From NCBI GenBank assembly GCA_004524595.1, contig SDOA01000064.1, forward strand, positions 1-22,481: a DNA stretch of 22,481 bases, written 5' to 3'. Under the pieces are notes generated by a model that saw nothing but the letters and a program-made list of their open reading frames with translations, made no database searches and was not told where the DNA came from. The stretch comes from Candidatus Thorarchaeota archaeon (GTDB lineage: Archaea > Asgardarchaeota > Thorarchaeia > Thorarchaeales > Thorarchaeaceae). Every line of letters begins with the position of its first letter. Within the stretch, counting starts at the first letter, position 1. Positions 1 to 8,435 of this stretch are shown here, piece by piece. Position numbers and translations under genes: made by a program.

Positions 1-99
1 CATATTATGGAACTCCCATATCGTTCTCCAGAAGGCTTTAGAGGTACATCCAACTGTGTACTCAAGAGTATCATCAATTCATCAAGATACTCGGAGTGA
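1..99 (+). CDS. 3' end of an unidentified gene (partial)
   Basis: The first reading frame is open from the window edge to a TGA at 97-99 and encodes 32 residues. The tail is hydrophilic and reads as a plausible C-terminus (it includes the segment ELPYRSPEGFRG), but I do not recognise the family. The stop lies 6 nt before the GTG of the M24 peptidase, and the peptidase's ribosome binding site overlaps the stop. This is typical of an operon partner. The real gene starts outside the window, so nothing can be said about its full length or function. Confidence 0.5.
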   Translation, partial: HIMELPYRSPEGFRGTSNCVLKSIINSSRYSE

Positions 100-105
100 T
101 TATTA

Positions 106-1290
106 GTGCCATCTAATCTAGAGCGATCAAAATGCGATCAAGCCTGCGGCTTGCTGAAAGAACTTGATATTGCTTCTTGGCTGGTTTGGGTAAGAGAAAC
201 CTCTCAACAATCAGATCCCGTACTGGAACTTATTTTGGGTGGAGATGTGGTATGGCAATCAGCATTCATCTTCACTAATACTGGAAAGAAAATCGCTATT
301 GTAGGTAATTTTGACGCAGACGGCATCAAGGCGCTTGGGATTTATGATAGAGTGATTCCCTACACAAAGGGTATCAAGGATGAGTTGTTGAGTACCCTCA
401 AAGAGCTCGATCCTGAAAAAATCGCAATCAATTATAGCAAGAATGATGTAGCCGCTGATGGTCTATCTGTGGGTATGCATATGATACTCCAGGAATATCT
501 CGCAGACACCCCTTACCTTGACAGGTTAATATCTGCTGAGAGCCTAGTACAGAAAATCAGAGGTAGAAAGTCAGCTGAAGAAATCGATTGTGTAAAGAAA
601 GCGGTGGCTATCACTGAGGAGATATTTCGTGAGGCGGAGCACTTTGTCAAGACTGGAATGACTGAGATTGAAATCTATAATCTATTCCATGAATCCATGA
701 CTAATCATGGTGTTACTAGCGCTTGGAATGATGATCACAACCCTGCTGTAGATGCTGGTCCAAACAAGCAATTTGGACATGCAGGACCAATAGAAAATAA
801 GACAAAACCAGGACATCTTCTACACTTTGATTTTGGTGTTCGGTACAAAGGGTATTGCTCTGATATTCAGAGAATGTTCTTCTTTGGAGATGAATCTGAT
901 ATTCCTGATGAAGTTCAACATGCTTTCGATACAGTTCGTGATGCAATTCTAACCGCTTCCGAATTTATTCGACCTGGGGTTTCAGGCTATGAGGTAGATG
1001 CAGTAGCTCGTGATTTTGTAAAAGATGCTGGTTATGAAGAGTATCAACACGCACTTGGTCATCAAATTGGTAGACATGCACATGATGGTGGAGTGCTCTT
1101 AGGACCAAAATGGGAGCGTTATGGTAACACCATCTTAGGTTGTGTTGAAGAGGGAAATATCTTCACACTCGAACTCTACGTGACAACAAAGCACTTTGGT
1201 CAGGTCAGTTTAGAGGAGGATATTATCATCACGCGGAAAGGTTGCGAATTCCTCTCAACACCTCAGAAGAAACTCATCTGTATAAAATAA
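106..1290 (+). CDS. M24 family metallopeptidase (Xaa-Pro dipeptidase/aminopeptidase-like)
   Basis: This 394-residue protein has the two-domain build of proline peptidases: a creatinase-like N-terminal half (about 1-145) and a pita-bread catalytic half (about 150-390). All five metal ligands of the family are visible: D242 (HFDFG), D253 (YCSDIQ), H319 (LGHQIGR), E356 (FTLELYV) and E370 (VSLEED). H224 in the FGHAGP stretch fits the substrate-binding His. It is therefore expected to be an active cytosolic dimetal exopeptidase cleaving next to proline, although creatinase-type members of the fold act on other C-N bonds and cannot be excluded. The start is GTG at 106, chosen because GGAGTGAT (93-100) sits 5 nt before it. 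It probably forms an operon with the gene ending at 99, and is convergent with larE (5-nt gap). Confidence 0.9.
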   Translation: MPSNLERSKCDQACGLLKELDIASWLVWVRETSQQSDPVLELILGGDVVWQSAFIFTNTGKKIAIVGNFDADGIKALGIYDRVIPYTKGIKDELLSTLKELDPEKIAINYSKNDVAADGLSVGMHMILQEYLADTPYLDRLISAESLVQKIRGRKSAEEIDCVKKAVAITEEIFREAEHFVKTGMTEIEIYNLFHESMTNHGVTSAWNDDHNPAVDAGPNKQFGHAGPIENKTKPGHLLHFDFGVRYKGYCSDIQRMFFFGDESDIPDEVQHAFDTVRDAILTASEFIRPGVSGYEVDAVARDFVKDAGYEEYQHALGHQIGRHAHDGGVLLGPKWERYGNTILGCVEEGNIFTLELYVTTKHFGQVSLEEDIIITRKGCEFLSTPQKKLICIK

Positions 1291-1295
1291 CTCTA

Positions 1296-2120
1296 CTAAA
1301 GAATGAGACCTTCATCCATTGCCCCTGTTCGATATCCCCTAAGATCAAGCGTGATATATGTGAAACCTACCTCTCGCGCTATCGTTTCGAGGGATCTTAA
1401 TTTATCAGGATTGAACATCATCTCAAGTTCATTGGAGCCTACCTCAATTCGAACGAGGTCTCCATGATATCTTGCTCTTACACACTCCACTCTGAAAATC
1501 TCCTTCACAGCATTCTCAACCGTTTCGACCATTTTCAGAAGATTGTGGTCAATCTTAGTCCCGTATGGAAATCTTGTTGCTAGGCATGCCATTGAGGCTT
1601 TCTCTGCAACAGAGAGACCTTTCTCACGTGCAAATTCCCGAATTTCTTCCTTTGTCACTTTTGCTTCAAGAAATGGTGAGGTTACTTCAGATTCTTCAAG
1701 TGCTTTTACTCCTGGTCTATATCCTTCCACTTCACTCGTGGTAGTTCCCTCAACCACAATATCGAGACCTAACTCTTTTGCAGTACTAATCCACAGAGCT
1801 GCCAGAACCTGTTTGCATTTAAAGCATCTATCGGTTGGATTCGCAGCCAGTTCTCTTTCTGCAAGCCAATTGAACTCTTTCACGATAAGATCCAAGCCCA
1901 TCTCTTTGGAGATATTTCTTGCCCCAATCAGTTCCTCTCGGGGTAGAGTTGGGCTTGATACAGTAAGTAAAACCGTCTTAGATGCTACTTCTTTTGCGAT
2001 GCTACTTAAGACAGTACTATCCACACCCCCACTAAATGCAACTAACACACTCTTACCCATTAGCTTGCTTCTAATGGTATCAAACTTCTTTTTCGTTTCT
2101 TCATTCATTGAATAACACAT
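1296..2120 (-). CDS. larE: LarE-type ATP-dependent sulfur transferase, three-cysteine form
   Basis: A PP-loop ATPase of about 274 residues, the usual LarE length. The SGGVDST P-loop lies at 30-36. In LarE the enzyme adenylates and sulfurates the pyridinium bis-thiocarboxylate that becomes the nickel-pincer nucleotide. The protein shows C99-F-K-C102 (RCFKCK) and C179 (MACLATRFPYG). The last matches the sulfur-donor Cys of sacrificial LarE. Having all three cysteines is the pattern described for the [4Fe-4S]-dependent, non-sacrificial LarE of Thermotoga and methanogens. The start is uncertain: an in-frame TTG at 2126 and ATGs at 2120 and 2108 are all possible, and none has a strong ribosome binding site. 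I used the first ATG. It lies about 22 nt after speA, last in the minus-strand run. No larA, larB or larC is present in the window, so the Ni-pincer pathway role is by homology only. Confidence 0.85.
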   Translation of the reverse strand: MCYSMNEETKKKFDTIRSKLMGKSVLVAFSGGVDSTVLSSIAKEVASKTVLLTVSSPTLPREELIGARNISKEMGLDLIVKEFNWLAERELAANPTDRCFKCKQVLAALWISTAKELGLDIVVEGTTTSEVEGYRPGVKALEESEVTSPFLEAKVTKEEIREFAREKGLSVAEKASMACLATRFPYGTKIDHNLLKMVETVENAVKEIFRVECVRARYHGDLVRIEVGSNELEMMFNPDKLRSLETIAREVGFTYITLDLRGYRTGAMDEGLIL

Positions 2121-2142
2121 CTTCAATTTTCAGAGCTATTGC

Positions 2143-3984
2143 TTAGCTTGACATGTATGGATCATCATCAAAATCAATATCTGCATAACCTACATCCTTT
2201 AGAAGATCTTCAATTGATTGTCCCCCTGTAACCCAAGAAATAGTCCATGCATTGTCTTCATTCAATGCTAACTCCACATCAGGCAGGTCTCCAAGTAAAT
2301 TGTGATCCATCTCGATTGCATCTTGATACGCTCCAACAAGTGCAATTGCTAAATGGGAACCGCGAATCTTTTCCAGACTTCCAACAGGAATCCCATCTAA
2401 CATCATTCCGTTTGGCAGAGTGAGTGGCCTATCATCCTTTGTGAACCAGATTTTATCAGTACGTTGTCTATAGAAGTGTGCTATTTCACCATCTGAGTCA
2501 CATGTAATATCTACGAGTCGAATAGTCGTTTCAGGGTGAATATGTAGATTAGAAATTGGAATTACTGGAAAATGTTGGTCCACTAGAACGTAGTCAGCAA
2601 TACTATTGAAGACACTGAAGTTACCAATTACAATATGCTCTGGATACCAGAATTTGCTGATTTGTTCAATATTTGGAGTTGATTCGAGATTTACTTGTGC
2701 AAGCTTTCTACGTAATGCCTTTTCCAGATTTCCTATAATCATCTCTCTCTCAAAAATCGTTCCAAGTCTGATTTGTGTCACTGTATTGAAGAATGTATGA
2801 TAATCGTTCCGCACTGCAAGCAGTCCATCAATAGAATCAATCCGGTCAATTTTTTCTAAGTATTCTAACTCCTTTGCTTCAGATATCTCTGACTCATAAC
2901 TCCCTCCTTGAGCTGGAAAGACTGACCGAACTTCTAAAGCCTCAATAATTATTAGGGCTGCAAGTGCTGTAATTCCTCTTCCTGATTCAATCATGATGTT
3001 TGGAGATGGATGAGTGTAATAGCTTTCATTTAGATACTCTTTGACACCTTCAACCAAGTTTCGTGCGTAGTGATACATAAGATCAGGTGAATACTCACCT
3101 GTATAATCGATAGCAAGTCCACCTCCAAAATCTATGTTCTCTAATTGCGTAAAACCTCTCTCTCTTAGCTCAGAATACATACTCGTGAGGAATTTACCGA
3201 ATCTGTTAAACGACTTCATATCAGTTATTTGAGAACCCGCATGTCCCAAAATCGTGCTTACTGATGAAACAAACCCTGTCTGGTTTAGTAAGTCGATAAC
3301 ATTATACAAATCGTGAATACTTAGACCAAACTTGGAGTTGCGTCCTGTTGAATGGGACCAGTGTCCTTCTACATTGAGATATGGCTTGATTCTAAGAACG
3401 AGTTCAGTAGTTTCAGGTCTAAAGTGTTCGATTACTAATCTTGCCTCATGTAATGATTCGATAGAAATAGCAATCCTGTAACCCTCATCATTACACTTTT
3501 GAATCAGTCTGAGATAATCTATGTCCTTTGCTCCATTACAGATAATTCTCCTGTGTTTCTCGTTTTTTATTACTTCTTTAATTAATAGCAATTCAGCTTT
3601 TGTTCCAGCTTCTAATCCGTAATCAGAATCTGAACGTACGACAGCTGTAACGAAATCGCTCCTCTGATTTACCTTTACTGGATAGATTCCAATAAATTTA
3701 CTATCGTACTCTAACTCTTTAAAGACCCTCTCAAAAGAAGCTCGAAGTTTTTTGATTTGATGGGTGATTAACTGAGGTATTCTGAGAGTGAAAGAAGATA
3801 CATAACTTGGTGTGTGCCCATTCGTTTCCTTTGTTCTCTGAACTATCTCTCTAATAGTTATACGTTTATCAAGTAGGCGAATACAAAGTTCTCCATCCTC
3901 TGTGATGTCGAGAAAGTGTAAATCGTTTCTACCTACTCCAAATACTGTCTTTGCCTCATCAATAGACCAAGTGTCTTCTGTCAT
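2143..3984 (-). CDS. speA: biosynthetic arginine decarboxylase, SpeA type (PLP, fold III)
   Basis: It decarboxylates L-arginine to agmatine, the first step of the agmatine route to polyamines. The 613-residue product aligns by eye along E. coli SpeA. The PLP-binding lysine is K104 in IYPVKVNQ. The barrel has GLEAGTKAEL, a phosphate-loop-like HAGSQ at 248-252, and GGGLAIDY starting near 287. The catalytic second-subunit Cys is C495 in DITCDSDG. The frame opens upstream to 4083, but I chose ATG 3984 because GAGG (3993-3996) precedes it by 8 nt. The longer form would overlap the upstream coding sequence by 68 nt, and an ATG at 4026 has no well-spaced site. Most archaea instead use pyruvoyl arginine decarboxylases, so a SpeA-type enzyme suggests an old acquisition from bacteria (inference). 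It lies 31 nt downstream of the dCache-HAMP gene and is probably co-transcribed with it. Confidence 0.93.
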   Translation of the reverse strand: MTEDTWSIDEAKTVFGVGRNDLHFLDITEDGELCIRLLDKRITIREIVQRTKETNGHTPSYVSSFTLRIPQLITHQIKKLRASFERVFKELEYDSKFIGIYPVKVNQRSDFVTAVVRSDSDYGLEAGTKAELLLIKEVIKNEKHRRIICNGAKDIDYLRLIQKCNDEGYRIAISIESLHEARLVIEHFRPETTELVLRIKPYLNVEGHWSHSTGRNSKFGLSIHDLYNVIDLLNQTGFVSSVSTILGHAGSQITDMKSFNRFGKFLTSMYSELRERGFTQLENIDFGGGLAIDYTGEYSPDLMYHYARNLVEGVKEYLNESYYTHPSPNIMIESGRGITALAALIIIEALEVRSVFPAQGGSYESEISEAKELEYLEKIDRIDSIDGLLAVRNDYHTFFNTVTQIRLGTIFEREMIIGNLEKALRRKLAQVNLESTPNIEQISKFWYPEHIVIGNFSVFNSIADYVLVDQHFPVIPISNLHIHPETTIRLVDITCDSDGEIAHFYRQRTDKIWFTKDDRPLTLPNGMMLDGIPVGSLEKIRGSHLAIALVGAYQDAIEMDHNLLGDLPDVELALNEDNAWTISWVTGGQSIEDLLKDVGYADIDFDDDPYMSS

Positions 3985-4015
3985 TGTCTTCGCCTCTGGT
4001 TGGTTGTTAAGAGGA

Positions 4016-5476
4016 TTATACTTCATCCTCTCTGATAGTATCAAGCATTCCCTGAAAGGCTCTTGCCAGTTCACCAATCTCATCGTCTTTTGAGATATAC
4101 GATTGATCCACTTTTAGATCATCAGTGTCCAGTGGTTGTTCTCTGATTTTTGCGGCGACATTTCTCGTTGCGAGATCCATCAAATACTGCAAAGGTCGCG
4201 TGACAGTATTAGCAACCGAAACTGCTACAATGCCAGCAATGAGAATTCCTCCAATAGTGACAAAGAGAATGAATGAAGCAGCCGCAGCATTTGCTTCAGC
4301 GATTCGTTGTTCAAGAGGTGGAATTGCCTCTAGAACCTCTGCAAGAGGGACAGAAATTACACAAATATATCCACCTTTTTCAACTGGTGTATAGACCATG
4401 ATACTTTCATTACCATTCCTAGTATATCTCAGAGCACCTGAAATCTGATCTTCTACGTTCCTAATCGCTATCATGTCATCTTCATCAAGAGGATCTTCAG
4501 AAGTTGGGTCGGCTTCTATATCTAGAAGATATGGTAGACCCGAGATATAATCAAGGTCGTCAAGCTCAGGATGTGCTACTATCTCTCCTAACGAATTCAA
4601 TAAGAACGCATATCCGCTATCCAAGACCTTGATATCGATGATTTTTTGCTGAATATCTTGGATTGTAATATCTCCTGAGATGACAGCAAGAGGAAGCCCA
4701 TTGCTATAGACAAGCTTGCCAATTGATATCAAGAGGACATTATCAAATTCATCATAGTAAGGATCTACAAAGACAGTATCACCCAGACCATCATCTATCA
4801 CATCATACCAATATTCCACTCTTGGATTATATGTATCTATGATTCGTTCTCCATCGTCTGTACTGCTCAAAATACTTCCTGGGTAGTTGATGAAGAGACC
4901 ATCATCAACGAATGCAATATACAACCATCTGAAGTCAAGCTGGTCATGGATTGCTTTGAAGATGTAGTCCATATTTGAAACTCGACCCAATTTGTCAGCT
5001 TCAAGAGTTTCATAATCTGTATAGTCTGTTGAATCATACCCTTGAATGAACCAACTGCTATAGGTCCAAGACACATTCAAACCGTAATTGTCGTCATAAT
5101 GATTATCACTAGGTGCTGGTGCAACAGTATCATCTTCAAACAGTAGATCATAATAGACCTCTCTATATGCATATGTTGAATCTGGTTCAAATAAAGCTTC
5201 AAGTTCCCTTGCTGCTGCTTCAATCATCCCTTGTGCACTGGAGAGTTTCTGGTTGATTACTAGCGCTGTTTTCTGCGCAGTTTCCTCCATGTTTCCCTGA
5301 ACCTGAGTCTGTAATGCCAATGAACTCTCATCCCGTGTGAACCCACCTATCAAATCCACAAAAGTCAAAGAGACCAGTCCTGTTACCGTGAGTGATACAA
5401 AGGATATCACTAGGAATGTTGCAATCACATTTGTTCGGAATTTTCCTTTCTTTTTAGTCTGTATAGATTGTGCCAT
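4016..5476 (-). CDS. dCache-HAMP membrane receptor without an output domain
   Basis: 486 residues: a short basic cytoplasmic N-terminus, TM1 (about 16-42), a large extracytoplasmic double-Cache domain (about 45-395), TM2 (about 399-423) and a HAMP linker (about 423-482, ending DEIGELARAFQGMLDTI). It then stops, so no kinase, methyl-accepting or cyclase domain follows. The Cache domain has Y216-N-P-R-V-E221-Y-W223-Y224 and D269 (SGDI), at the spacing of the dCache amino-acid motif but with Glu in place of the carboxylate-binding Arg. The sequence is clearly paralogous to the Cache part of the gene just upstream (shared DFRWLY, GYAFLL and VAH blocks). The start is well defined by AGGAGGTT at 5483-5490, which overlaps the neighbour's stop (12-nt gap). 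It probably works with that neighbour, for example as a heteromeric partner; this is inference. Confidence 0.85.
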   Translation of the reverse strand: MAQSIQTKKKGKFRTNVIATFLVISFVSLTVTGLVSLTFVDLIGGFTRDESSLALQTQVQGNMEETAQKTALVINQKLSSAQGMIEAAARELEALFEPDSTYAYREVYYDLLFEDDTVAPAPSDNHYDDNYGLNVSWTYSSWFIQGYDSTDYTDYETLEADKLGRVSNMDYIFKAIHDQLDFRWLYIAFVDDGLFINYPGSILSSTDDGERIIDTYNPRVEYWYDVIDDGLGDTVFVDPYYDEFDNVLLISIGKLVYSNGLPLAVISGDITIQDIQQKIIDIKVLDSGYAFLLNSLGEIVAHPELDDLDYISGLPYLLDIEADPTSEDPLDEDDMIAIRNVEDQISGALRYTRNGNESIMVYTPVEKGGYICVISVPLAEVLEAIPPLEQRIAEANAAAASFILFVTIGGILIAGIVAVSVANTVTRPLQYLMDLATRNVAAKIREQPLDTDDLKVDQSYISKDDEIGELARAFQGMLDTIREDEV

Positions 5477-5488
5477 CTTTTTAACCTC

Positions 5489-8374
5489 CTAGTAATCTAC
5501 CGTTGTACCTCCTACTTCGAGTTGTGCCATCAAAACTCCTATCTTCTCAAACGCTTTCTCAATGTCCATTCGAACATTGATGCTATCTACTACCGACAAG
5601 TATTGACCCTGTGGGATATTGTTGCATATGGATTCGAGAAGTTCTTCTGTAGTCATTTTTCCTCCTGTTGTTGGAGACCTTAGCCTCTTCTTCGAATCAA
5701 CTGGAGATTTTAATTCCTGTCCTACTCCAATTACTATTAGGTTAACATCTAGATGATTATCTCGAACGAAACCTTCTATTGTAAGCGGTCGGTTTCGACG
5801 GATTCTATCTTTTTCAGTGACTATTCCTTCTAGCACATCTAGTGAATATGTATCAGAACTATTGTCTTGTCCATCGGTGAGCGCGATTACCCAACGATGT
5901 TCGCTAGATTCTATCTTATTCAGTTCTTCTAGTGCTCTTCCTAAAGCGTCATAGAATGCGGTAGCATAGTTAGGATATTTGAGAGAATCCAGTGCTTTAA
6001 TGATGGGACTATCATCGTCTTCGCGTTCTCCTTTAATAGTCAGAGGTAATATCTCTCTATAGGATGAGTTGAAGATTATTATCGAAACTGAGTCTTGTGG
6101 ATTCACCTGACTATGTAAGATCTCTTTTGCGCCAGTAACAGCAGCTCGAATTCTTTGCTGAGCTTGCATACTTCCTGAGTAATCAATGACGAATGTTACA
6201 CTCTTCTTGAACATTATTGACCTTCTTAGCTTCTCTGCTTTTCTTCTTGTTTCATGACTTGGTTTATTTAGTTCATCAAGGACATCTGCTAATCGTTGCA
6301 TAGCAAAGACAACAAGCCACATCTCATCAGTATGCTGACCATACTTAACAGCATCACTATAAGCATTTTCAGCTTTTTTCCACTTGCCTTGAACTTGATG
6401 CAGTTCTCCCTCGTGAAATTGAATATATGCAAGGCTTCTCTCATAATCAATTGATTCAGCTGTTTCCTCAGCCTCCTTGAATCTTGATTCGGCTTGGCTA
6501 TATCTTCCATCCTTCATGAGGACTAATCCCATTGCATCAAGACGTCGAGCATGCCCATATTGATTCTTAATTGTTAGATCTATTGCCAGTGCATCTTCAA
6601 GGAGTTTCATTGCTTTGTCTGTATTACCTCTGTCCATCTCCACAAGTGCCATGTTATGATATGTCGATGCAATACGCATCATTGCATCTTTCTCATTCGC
6701 ACCCTCTTCCTTTGTTTTCTCAAGCATTCTGTTGGATATCTGTAAGGATTGATCATAATGATCCATTGCGTTTACCGTATCCCCTCTTTGGCGATAGACA
6801 TTACCTATATTCAATAGCATAGTCTGTTCGCCTGCTTCGATTTGCAATCTGCGACTTATTTCCAAGAGGTTTTGATAGTTAGCAAGAGCTCTTCGTAGGT
6901 CTCCACGAATGAACGCTTGGTTACCAAACCGACACGCCTCTTGAAAACTGAGCAATGCATCAACTGTTGTTCCTACTTCCTCATACATCGATCCTGCTGT
7001 GGTCACTCCTCTTGTGAAATCCTGCTTTGCCATCTTTTCAACAAGCCGAGTCATCTCTCTAATTGGTTCAACAACAGCTTTTCCTCTCTTTGATGAGACA
7101 ACTGTTACTACAGCGGCAACAACAGCAAGTATGCCCCCAAGAGCTGCGGTAAGAATAAGGGTTCGAGTCGCAACGAGATTTAAAATGTTTGTAGCTGGTG
7201 CTATGATATCAGAATCTGGTACAACTACCACAAGGACATAATCTGTGCCTTCAATCTGTACGAAAGCCATGTGCCACTTCTTATTGTTCTTCTGGTACTC
7301 AACAAGGCCAAATTCCTCTACAAGTACTTGTTCTGTCAAGAGGTTTGTGAAGGCCGCGACTTCCTCACCTGAAGTTGTTCCAAACTCAAGACTCTCAATA
7401 GATGCTATTTCGTCTTCTAATGACTGATCTTTATGTGCAACAACACTTCCAGTATTATCAAGAAGGAAAGCATAGCCATTCTGAGTAATATCAAAATTCA
7501 AGACTTTGTCAAGCACAGTTGCCATTGTCACATCTGCTGATACTACCCCAATAAGCGAATCAGTCGTGTCATATCTGACAGGTCGACCCATCGAGATTAC
7601 CAGACCCACTGATGGGTCAACATATGGAGCCGTGAAAATAACCCTATCATCAGAGGGGCTTATTGTTTCCACATTCTTATACCAGGCTTCTTCATTTGGA
7701 TCATAATCTTCACTTGGAGCGACTGGGTCTCCATTCTCATCTTGTTGGAAATAGATCAGGTCGTCAAAGGGATAATTCCTGAAGAGATGTTGATCTGAGA
7801 CCGTCAAGTCAAAACCCATATACAACCATCTGAAGTCTGAGTTCATTTCATGAAGTGCTCTGAAGATATTGATCATATTAGATGAATAGTCCAGCGCATT
7901 TTGTGTTGTGCTGGAGAAATCATGAGGGTCATTGTTTTGCCAAGCAAATCGAGGCATATAGTAACAGTCGTATTCAAATGATATCGTTTCAGAGCCATAA
8001 GCGTCAATAATACTATCACTTGTTTCGAATGTGCTTATGAGATGAGTATACCATCTTGGTTCTTCCGAAGAATCCCAATAGTAATTGTATTGTGGTGTAG
8101 CTGAAATCCTTCCATTAAATAGATCTTCACAATATTGTTCCATCATATAAACGCCATCGACATAGCTTTGCCATCTCTCACTGATATACAGGGCTGTATC
8201 ATTGGATAATCTTTGGAGATTAGCCAGTTCTTCAGCTTTGAGAGCTGATGCAGCATCTGCAGCATTTGCATTAGATACGGTGTATATTTCACCGACTGAT
8301 AGAGCTGAGATAACAAGCATTGGTACTAACGCTACAACTACAAATGTATATACAATTCTCTTTGAAATATCCAT
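5489..8374 (-). CDS. dCache-HAMP-TPR-VWA membrane sensor protein
   Basis: 961 residues with an unusual domain order. TM1 (8-30), an extracytoplasmic dCache sensor (about 35-395), TM2 (about 402-427), a HAMP-like linker (428-475), a run of about five to six TPR-type helical repeats (480-710) and a C-terminal von Willebrand A domain (722-955). The VWA domain has a complete metal-ion-dependent adhesion site: D731-Y-S733-G-S735, T805 and D834 (LTDGQD). The Cache domain carries Y224, E229 (where amino-acid sensors have Arg), W231, Y232 and D281. Topology places the sensor outside and TPR plus VWA in the cytoplasm, so ligand binding outside may control metal-dependent protein binding inside (inference). 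The start is ATG 8374 with GGGAG at 8386-8390. It is 61 nt downstream of the propeller gene and 12 nt upstream of its Cache-HAMP sister. Confidence 0.88.
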   Translation of the reverse strand: MDISKRIVYTFVVVALVPMLVISALSVGEIYTVSNANAADAASALKAEELANLQRLSNDTALYISERWQSYVDGVYMMEQYCEDLFNGRISATPQYNYYWDSSEEPRWYTHLISTFETSDSIIDAYGSETISFEYDCYYMPRFAWQNNDPHDFSSTTQNALDYSSNMINIFRALHEMNSDFRWLYMGFDLTVSDQHLFRNYPFDDLIYFQQDENGDPVAPSEDYDPNEEAWYKNVETISPSDDRVIFTAPYVDPSVGLVISMGRPVRYDTTDSLIGVVSADVTMATVLDKVLNFDITQNGYAFLLDNTGSVVAHKDQSLEDEIASIESLEFGTTSGEEVAAFTNLLTEQVLVEEFGLVEYQKNNKKWHMAFVQIEGTDYVLVVVVPDSDIIAPATNILNLVATRTLILTAALGGILAVVAAVVTVVSSKRGKAVVEPIREMTRLVEKMAKQDFTRGVTTAGSMYEEVGTTVDALLSFQEACRFGNQAFIRGDLRRALANYQNLLEISRRLQIEAGEQTMLLNIGNVYRQRGDTVNAMDHYDQSLQISNRMLEKTKEEGANEKDAMMRIASTYHNMALVEMDRGNTDKAMKLLEDALAIDLTIKNQYGHARRLDAMGLVLMKDGRYSQAESRFKEAEETAESIDYERSLAYIQFHEGELHQVQGKWKKAENAYSDAVKYGQHTDEMWLVVFAMQRLADVLDELNKPSHETRRKAEKLRRSIMFKKSVTFVIDYSGSMQAQQRIRAAVTGAKEILHSQVNPQDSVSIIIFNSSYREILPLTIKGEREDDDSPIIKALDSLKYPNYATAFYDALGRALEELNKIESSEHRWVIALTDGQDNSSDTYSLDVLEGIVTEKDRIRRNRPLTIEGFVRDNHLDVNLIVIGVGQELKSPVDSKKRLRSPTTGGKMTTEELLESICNNIPQGQYLSVVDSINVRMDIEKAFEKIGVLMAQLEVGGTTVDY

Positions 8375-8435
8375 AATCTTCGTTTCTCCCTGTTCTTCTT
8401 GATATTTATGTAAATTCTATCTGTTTTTGATTCTC

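Noticed and set aside
1543..2115. Plus-strand 190-codon ORF opposite larE
   Set aside because: It is antisense to an unmistakable PP-loop enzyme, and its Ser/Thr-rich product shows no motif. It is a shadow frame.
1296..2120. The PP-loop protein as QueC, TtuA/NcsA or NAD synthase
   Set aside because: The RCFKCK and ACLATRFPYG signatures and overall length match LarE; the zinc-finger and C-terminal Cys patterns of TtuA and QueC are missing.
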